Source: Chamaelirium japonicum
Taxonomy: Eukaryota; Streptophyta; Magnoliopsida; Liliales; Melanthiaceae
Length of the DNA stretch: 64,000 nucleotides
Assembly: GCA_947650365.1 (NCBI GenBank)
Contig: CANTAL010000022.1
Coordinates: 961,331 to 1,025,330, forward strand
Direction of reading: 5' to 3'
Below are positions 57,531 through 64,000 of the stretch, piece after piece. The translations under genes and the position numbers were made by a program. The notes under the pieces were generated by a model. That model was given only the letters and a program-made list of their open reading frames with translations, ran no database searches and was not told the DNA's origin. How positions within the stretch are numbered: the stretch's first letter is position 1; each line of letters begins with the position of its first letter.

Positions 57531-60270
57531 CTTTTTTGTTTACTTGGATTTTTTTTTATATTTAGGACTTGCAAGCAAGGTCTAATTAGATATTTTAACA
57601 ATTTATCCTCCGATTGACCAATTTAGAGTCTAAGCGTTGATAAATCATAAGTTTCGTATTTCTGATTTGAAATTGGTTTGGATTCGATCGGATCATCATC
57701 AGATCGGCATCCGATAATTCGTACTTGGATTTTTTTTTCGTAATTCGAACTTGCGAGCAAGTTCTAATTAGATATTTTAACAATTTACCCTTCGATTCAC
57801 TAATTTAGAGTCTAAGCGTTGAAAAATCACAAATTAGCGTGTTTCGGATTTGAAATTGGTTTGGATTATCATCGAATCGGCATCCAACAATTCATATATG
57901 GATTTTTTTTTTATATTTCGGACTTGCGAGCAAGTTCAAATTAGATATTTTAACAATTTACCCTTCGACTGACCAATTTAGAGTCTAAGTGTTGAAAAAT
58001 CATAAGTTAGCGTGTTTCAGATTTGAAATTGGTTTGGATTCGATCGGATCGTCATCGAATCGTATTCGATAATTTGTACTTGGATTTTTTTTTGTATTTC
58101 GAACATACGAGCAAGTTCTAATTAGATATTTTATGAATTTACCCCCCGATTGACCAATTTAGAGTCTAAGCATTGAAAAATCTTAAGTTAGCGTGTTTCA
58201 GATTTGAAATTAGTTTGGATTCGATCGAATCAGTATCCGACAATTCGTACTTGGATTTTTTTTCGTATTTCGGACTTGCGAACAAGTTTTAATTAGATAT
58301 TTTAACAATTTACCCTCCGATTGAGCAATTTAGAGTCTAAGCGTTGAAAAATCATATGTTAGCGTGTTTCGGATTTTAAATTGGTTTGGATTTGATCGGA
58401 TCGGCATCGGATCGGCATCCGACAATTCATACTTGTATTTTTTTTATATTTCAAACTTGCGAGCAAATTTTAATTAGATATTTTAACAATTTACCCCCCA
58501 ATTGACCAATTTAGAGTCCAAGCGTTGAAAAATCATAAGTTAGTGTGTTTTGAATTTGAAATTTATTTGGATTCGATCGAATCATCATCGGATCGACATC
58601 CGACAATTCGTACTTGGATTTTTTTTTATTTCGGACTTACGAGCAAGATCTAATTAGAAATTTTAACAATTTACCCTTCAATTGACCAATTTAGAGTCTA
58701 AGCTTTGAAAAATCATAAGTTAGCATATTTCGAATTTGAAATTGGTTTGGATTCGATTGGATCGCCATCGGATCGACATCCGACTATTCATACTTGGATT
58801 TTTTTTATTTCAGACTTGCGAGCAAGTTCTAATTATATATTTTAACAATTTACCCTTCGATTGATCAATTTAGAGTCTAAGCGTTGAAAAATCATAAGTT
58901 AGCGTGTTTCGGATTTGAAATTGATTTGGATTCGATCGGATCATCATCGGATCGGCATCCGCAATTTGTACTTAGATTTTTTTTTTGTATTTCAGATTTG
59001 CAAGCAAGTTCTAATTAGCTATTTTAACAATTTACCCTCCGATTGACCAATTTAGAGTCTAAGCGTTGAAAAATCACAAGTTAGCATTTTTCGGATTTGA
59101 AATTGGTTTTGATTCGATCAGATCGTCATCGGATCGGCATTCGATAATTTGTACTTGGATTTTTTTGGTATTTTGGATTTGCAAGCAAGTTCTATTTAGA
59201 TATTTTAATAATTTACCCTCCGATTGACCAATTTATAGTCTAAGCATTGGAAAATCATAATTTAGCGTGTTTCAGATTTGAAATTAGTTTAGATTTGATC
59301 GGATCGCCATTGGATCGCATCCGATAATTCGTAATTGGATTTTTGTTTTCGTATTTCAGACTTGCGAGAAAGTTCTAATTAAATATTTTAAGAATTTACC
59401 CCCTGATTGACCAATTTAGAGTCTAAGCGTTGAAAAATCATAAGTTAGCGTGTTTCGGATTTGAAATTGGTTTGGATTCGATCTGATCGGCATCGGATCG
59501 GCATCCGACAATTCGTACTTGGATTTTTTTCGTATTTCGGACTTGCGAGCAAGGTCTCATTAGATATTTTAACAATTTACCCTCTAGTTGACAAATTTAG
59601 AGTCTAAGCGTTAACAAATCATAAGTTTGTGTGTTTCGGATTTGAAATTGGTTTGTATTCGATCGGATCGGCATCCGACAATTCATACTTGGATTTTTTT
59701 TTATATTTCGGATTTGCGAGCAAGTTATAATTAGATATTTTAATAATTTACCCTCTGATTGACCAATTTAGAGTCTAAGTATTGAAAAATCATAAGTTAG
59801 TATGTTTCAGATTTGAAATTAGTTTGGATTCGATCGGATCGTCATCCGATAATTCATACTTAGATTTTTTTTTCTTATTTCGGACTTGCGAGCAAGTTCT
59901 AATTAGATATTTTAACAATTTACCCTCCGATTGATCAATTTAGAGTCTAAGCGTTGAAAAATCATAAGTTGGCATGTTTTGGATTTGAAATTGGTTTGGA
60001 TTCGATCAGATCAACATTCAAAAATTCATACTTGGAGTTTTTTTTGTATTTCGGACTTGCAAGCAAGTTCTAATTATATATTTTAATAATTTACCCTCTA
60101 ATTGACCAATTTAGAGTCTAAGCGTTGAAAAATCATAAGTTGGCGTGTTTCGGATTTGAAATTGATTTGGATTCGATCGTATCGGCATCTGATAATTCGT
60201 ACTTGACTTTTATTTGTATTTCGGACTTGCGAGCAAGTTCTAATTAGATTTTTTTTGTATTTCGAACTTG
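57531..60270. repeat. Satellite-like tandem array, right block (about 15 monomers)
   Basis: GAGTCTAAGCGTTG landmarks near 57626, 57808, 57981, 58162, 58333, 58514, 58694, 58873, 59055, 59236, 59419, 59600, 59771, 59943 and 60114. Intervals fall in two classes, 171-173 and 179-183 bp, differing by a 9-10 bp duplication around ATCGGATCGGCATC. Monomers differ from one another by roughly 5-15%. Continues the array at 23045-24041. Confidence 0.9.
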
Positions 60271-60361
60271 CTAAGATCAAATAACATGACAATCATATTT
60301 GTATTAATTTTAGTAAGATGCATATTTTATATTAATATTATAAAGATTAGTAAGTACCTGA

Positions 60362-60565
60362 TCATGAGCATGAGCCACCGTTATAGTGTCTCATGAACTC
60401 ATCAAGCCGACGCTCCAATTCCTTACGAGCTTCTCTTTCCTCCACAACTCGCCGCTCGAGGGCCTGCCTCTCCTCGCTCTCCGTCTCAACCCTGTGCTCG
60501 AGGGCCTGCCTCTGCTCGCACTCCACATCTAGCGCAGATTGTAACTGAGTGATATTTGATGGTAT
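60362..60565 (-). pseudogene. CACTA transposon protein, C-terminal coding fragment
   Basis: On the minus strand an open stretch of about 67 codons ends with a stop at 60362. It contains two repeats of ERQALERRV-like sequence and ends RRLDEFMRHYNGGSCS, a highly charged coiled coil typical of the C-terminus of plant En/Spm (Ptta-type) proteins. A splice-donor-like CAG|GTACTTAC follows directly at about 60358. The upstream part is cut off by the Copia LTR at 60569, so this copy cannot make a full protein. Confidence 0.6.
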
Positions 60566-60568
60566 ACA

Positions 60569-62702
60569 TGTTAGGATTGATGTGTTCTAAGCTTGTAAAA
60601 CTTTATGTTTTTGGTCTAATAAAGATTGATAGTTATTATTATATGAGATGCATATAGGTGCGTAACATAGTTACGTGTTTTTTTGAGAACAGAGAGCCAT
60701 GGTTATATGGTAGTCCACTGAGTTGAAGACTGAGTGGATTGGTCCCATATAATCTAAATTAGTTCGCAGCTATGATCAGGTTGGTCGCCTCATCATGTTA
60801 AGCTGTTGGCGATGATAGTTCTTGGGAAGTCTTCACCATGGTCATCACCAGGCACAGTGTCTGTGGCTGAACAGAACTAACACGGTGTACAGATCAGTGA
60901 GCAGACACTGGTTCACTAAGCCGTATTTCTGCTTAGGGTAAAATGGTCCTAAACCCTGAGGAACCACGTCTGATGGACTAACCAGTTGCGTGGTGCTTTG
61001 GCGCACCAATGTGTGAGGATCTATATACAGTGATCCAAAACCACGGTGTACTGGGTTACCCGGCTGGCGTTGCATTAGCGTGTTACTCCTGCAGGCCATC
61101 CACACCCCTGAAGGGAGGTGCGTTCCTTGGTGTGACTTACACTGTACCAAACCCAGGCCTGGTGGTCACCAGTTTAACTGTTGACCGGGTTCGATTACTC
61201 GATAGGGTAATCAGAGGTATGATGTATAGGTCAACCTGGAAGGAACCAAGTCATATGATCATTCGAGTCTGACGATAGTCTCCACCGCTCGAAGTGAATC
61301 ATGGCATCAAGTGGAGGGACAGCGGGTTTACCACTACTAAGCGGAGAGCAGGGGTATGATGGAGAACATAGTAAGTCTGGGTGAATTGGAGTGCAGCCTG
61401 CGTCGCACTCTGGGTGGCTACGCAGGTTAACTCGAGCTCAGAGGATCGATGGTACACTCGGGTAGTGTGTCGATCGAGCTTGAGTTGGAAGCCATAAACC
61501 CCAGTCCCTGATGGTTCCACCTTATCAACATTATGTACGGTTCTTGAACCGTCTCCTCAGAACACCATAAGTATAAGGAAGAAAGAAGTATACGCTCCGT
61601 GTGTACTTGGCACTAGAGCACGGTAGATGCGTAACTATATACGAGTACTAAGGGTTGAGCCCGAGACTAGTGCAGAGTCGCATGTAGTAATCCCTAGCCA
61701 TAAGTGAACTTCGCTGCATAGGTGCGATGCACCGGGGTATGTTGCGAGTTGACTAGTTGACTTTGCTAGAGGCACCCTCCGGTGGCCTCAGTTAATAGTA
61801 GGTAACTAGTAAAGATCACTTAAGAAGTGGCCGCTAGGTATCGCACGCTAGAAATGGTCAAAATGAGGTGTCGGGGCGTTTTGGTAAAAACCTCACTCTG
61901 CCGGATCTCACTGTTGGCCGACCCTAGTAGTGAGGCACCTTGCTAGGGCCGACCCTATGATGTAGGGATAAGAATCCCTCATCTATAGGGCCGGCCATAT
62001 AGATAGGGATAGGGCGATAAAATGGTTAAGATCGAGCCCTAAAAAGTGGGAAAACGGATAAATACAACGAGAGATAAAAAGGAGATAATGGAGAGATATC
62101 TGTGGGAGGTCTTTATCCCCTTGGATCCTTATCCAAGGGGGTTGGCCGGCCCTATAAAAGGGCCTATGGGGCGCCGGCCCTATGGTCCAGAAAAACCGAA
62201 ACCCCCCCCCTCTCTCATCTCTCTAGTTCTCTCCCGATTTATCTCCCGTTTCCCGCTTGCAACTTCGTCTTCCTCGCGTAGAGTTCTGAAGAAGGAGAAG
62301 GGTCATTCTTCGGAGGCACTCAGAGATCCGAGAGCGACGTTCCGTGCATCGTGTGAGATCGGATGAATAAGAAGGCAATATCTCCATTCGTACCATCGGC
62401 ATCTTCGCGAACGATCTTCCGTCTCCATCGACAAAGAAGACAATTCTCTACGGTTAAAAGATCCGTACGAAAGGTATGTGTAATCTAACATGTAGATCTA
62501 GCGAGCATTATGATTTGCATTCATGCTAGTTAATCATTACGCTAGATTGTCGTTAGGGGTTTTCGATTCACGTGCATACACATGCACACATATGTAAATT
62601 AGTTTCGATGAAAGTTTAAATCGTGTAACGTGCACCATGAATGGTCTTTCGACCGCCAAATCGCTTCTGCTGCGAGCCTCTGACCCGGATTAACTTCCAA
62701 CA
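60569..62702 (+). repeat. 5' LTR of the long-LTR Copia-type element
   Basis: TG...CA ends. TATA-like CCTATAAAAG lies at 62151-62160, with a perfect 10-bp-arm inverted repeat just upstream at 62117-62140. U5 contains long GT/AC-rich stretches and CTAACATG. Small frames in it are not convincing. Confidence 0.7.
62151..62160 (+). promoter_or_regulatory. TATA box of the Copia-type LTR
   Basis: CCTATAAAAG followed by GGCC-rich sequence, about 550 bp from the LTR end; transcription would start near 62185. Confidence 0.55.
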
Positions 62703-62716
62703 ATTGGTATCAGAGC

Positions 62717-64000
62717 CGCATTAGTGGTGTGCGTTTCACGTTTTTTAGCAAAACCAACATGTGTGTGCATGATGAATGCGTGAATTCATCGGGGTTCTTA
62801 CGCTTAGATCATGCATATGTATAGATTGCGCTTGTTCTATTAATCATTCTTGCAGGGCGCCGCTATAAAAAATCTAGATCTATGCTTTGTGCTTGCTACC
62901 GGGGGTCGGACCCCGAGTTAGCAATTGTCTGGATTTGCTTTCTATGTGTGGATTTGTAATTGAGCCTTAGATTGGGCGAGTGATGGGGGTTGACCATCCT
63001 CGGTTTCCCATGGCCTTTTCCTAGGTGTGTTTTCTTTTTCTTTCTAGGAAATTGTGTACGAGCGAGCACTTGCTCGAAGCGTACTAGACTTTTTCAGTTA
63101 CAGATCGAGAAGAAAGATGTGCCAAAGAAATCCACCATTGGGAACGGAAGCGGAACCCTGGAGGATGAAGACGATTCGGCAAAGTGTTCACGAGCGCGAC
63201 GAAGGAGCCGTACCGAGGAACCTTACGAAGAAAGCTAGAGGCCTGCGCTGTGCTAATTAGGTTCAGGGGTCGGACCCTGAACTTAATTCAGTTTTAATGG
63301 TTGCTTTCTTTAATTAGTTCTTTATGCTTCATATCGAACCCCGATGAGATAATGTAATTATCAGTTTTCAGAGGGATGCCTTTCCCCTCCGGTCCATGCG
63401 ACTGTTTGAGGTTAGGATCCCGCTAGATGACGCCTATTATTTAGTTGACTTTTGATGTTAGTGGGATCCCATCACATATGGTTATGTCACCATTAGGTCA
63501 ACACCCGATTAGTCGGGTGTGCCTATTTGGCCAGCATCAAAATCAAAGATGAGATGAAGATCCATTGAACATCAATTGTCAAATCTATAATCAAGGCGCC
63601 ATGACTAGTGGGAATCCTTTCCAGTGAGTCTGACTCTAGGATTAGCTCCAGAGCATTAGCGTGATAACCAATTTTGCAAAGCATCGATATTCTTGGAATA
63701 TGTAATGTGACCCTTGAATGGAGAAATCCACTTGAGGCAGGGACTATGATATTCCGAGAGTGATTAATGCTAGGCGAAGGGCTTGAACGCTAGTGGGAGC
63801 ATGGTGTGACCAGGGTCTAGTATATAGGAGGTCGCTACCTTTGCATTTGCATAAATTCATACTCGCAAAATAACCCTCATATATATAAGGGATGTAATAG
63901 AGGATTTTGGAGATCCTCTGGCCTCTACGGCTAATCACTTCGTACTCGGGTGGAAGGGCATAACTCAACAACCCCCTCGGGTGAGAGCTGTGTTTTTCTA
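62717..64000 (+). other. Leader of the Copia-type element; no gene seen
   Basis: No gag or protease motif. The near-palindromic GGGTCGGACCC occurs twice (about 62905 and 63268) in similar context, 360 bp apart. Frames at 62990-63260 give a charged peptide (RRKMCQRNPP region) without known similarity. Confidence 0.4.

Larger units (their letters stand above)
22182..60568 (-). mobile_element. CACTA (En/Spm) transposon, one end visible, interrupted
   Basis: The terminus CACTACAAAAAAAATG at 22182 is the canonical CACTA end, followed by about 500 bp of subterminal repeats with the core CCGACGG in both orientations. Coding fragments near the other side (60362-60565) and a candidate last exon (22940-23005) are on the minus strand, so 22182 is the 3' end. 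Between them lies a satellite-like array split by a 33.5-kb block of LTR elements. The 5' part is cut at 60569 by a Copia element and its terminus is beyond the window. Without insertions the visible part is about 4.9 kb. Confidence 0.8.
60569..64000 (+). mobile_element. Ty1/Copia-type element with long LTR, runs off the window
   Basis: LTR 60569-62702 (TGTTAGGATTG...CTTCCAACA, 2,134 bp) followed by the primer site TGGTATCAGAGC at 62705-62716. It interrupts the CACTA coding fragment. The internal part visible (about 1.3 kb) shows no recognisable gag, so it is either a long leader or a non-autonomous relative. The remainder lies beyond the right edge; whether it is whole cannot be judged. Confidence 0.75.

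Noticed and set aside
62990-63260. Gag start of the right-hand Copia-type element
   Set aside because: The short charged peptide shows no gag, zinc-knuckle or protease motif; the true coding part is probably beyond the window or absent.

Overview
This window looks like intergenic heterochromatin from a flowering plant with a transposon-rich genome. The evidence is the element families present: Cassandra-type miniature retroelements carrying 5S rRNA sequence, Athila, Tat-like and Copia retroelements, a CACTA transposon and hAT-type and MITE elements. I found no host protein-coding gene, tRNA gene or functional rRNA gene that I would defend. The species cannot be told from the sequence.

Layout. 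1-3811: MITE-like inverted repeats and a non-autonomous hAT element (2118-3336) with a perfect 8-bp target duplication. 3812-12719 and 15354-17974: two diverged copies (A and A') of one roughly 2.6-kb segment. Copy A was later invaded by a Cassandra cluster (4014-7055, eight LTRs in two orientations), a solo LTR (7567-8188) and a truncated Copia element with very short LTRs (9267-about 11925). Copy A' keeps the matching sites empty or nearly so, which dates these insertions after the duplication. 12720-15353 holds small MITE-like repeats.

17975-22181: the 5' part of an old, broken Tat-like Ty3/Gypsy element, cut in its RT region by a CACTA transposon. The CACTA terminus is at 22182; its visible genes lie on the minus strand and its far end is outside the window. 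Inside it is a tandem array of about 172/181-bp monomers, split into 23045-24041 and 57531-60270 by a 33.5-kb insertion block that keeps the monomer phase. That block is built from one LTR family that encodes only Gag (TR-GAG-like): one plus-strand element (5' LTR 24042-26330, gag 26403-29795, 3' LTR from 34050), then two partial inverted copies (49901-57530) forming a large palindrome. The 3' LTR of the plus-strand copy is itself split by a complete-looking Athila element (34837-47839, minus strand) with 2,784-bp LTRs that look identical and an open 1,797-residue gag-pol frame, clearly the youngest event here. At 60569 a Copia-type element with a 2.1-kb LTR cuts the CACTA gene and runs off the right edge.

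The nesting order is: segment A' < Tat-like < CACTA with internal satellite < TR-GAG-like block < Athila. No new cellular system is evident. The most unusual signals are the satellite array inside the CACTA element, the Cassandra 5S cluster with a head-to-head junction, and the LTR palindrome.
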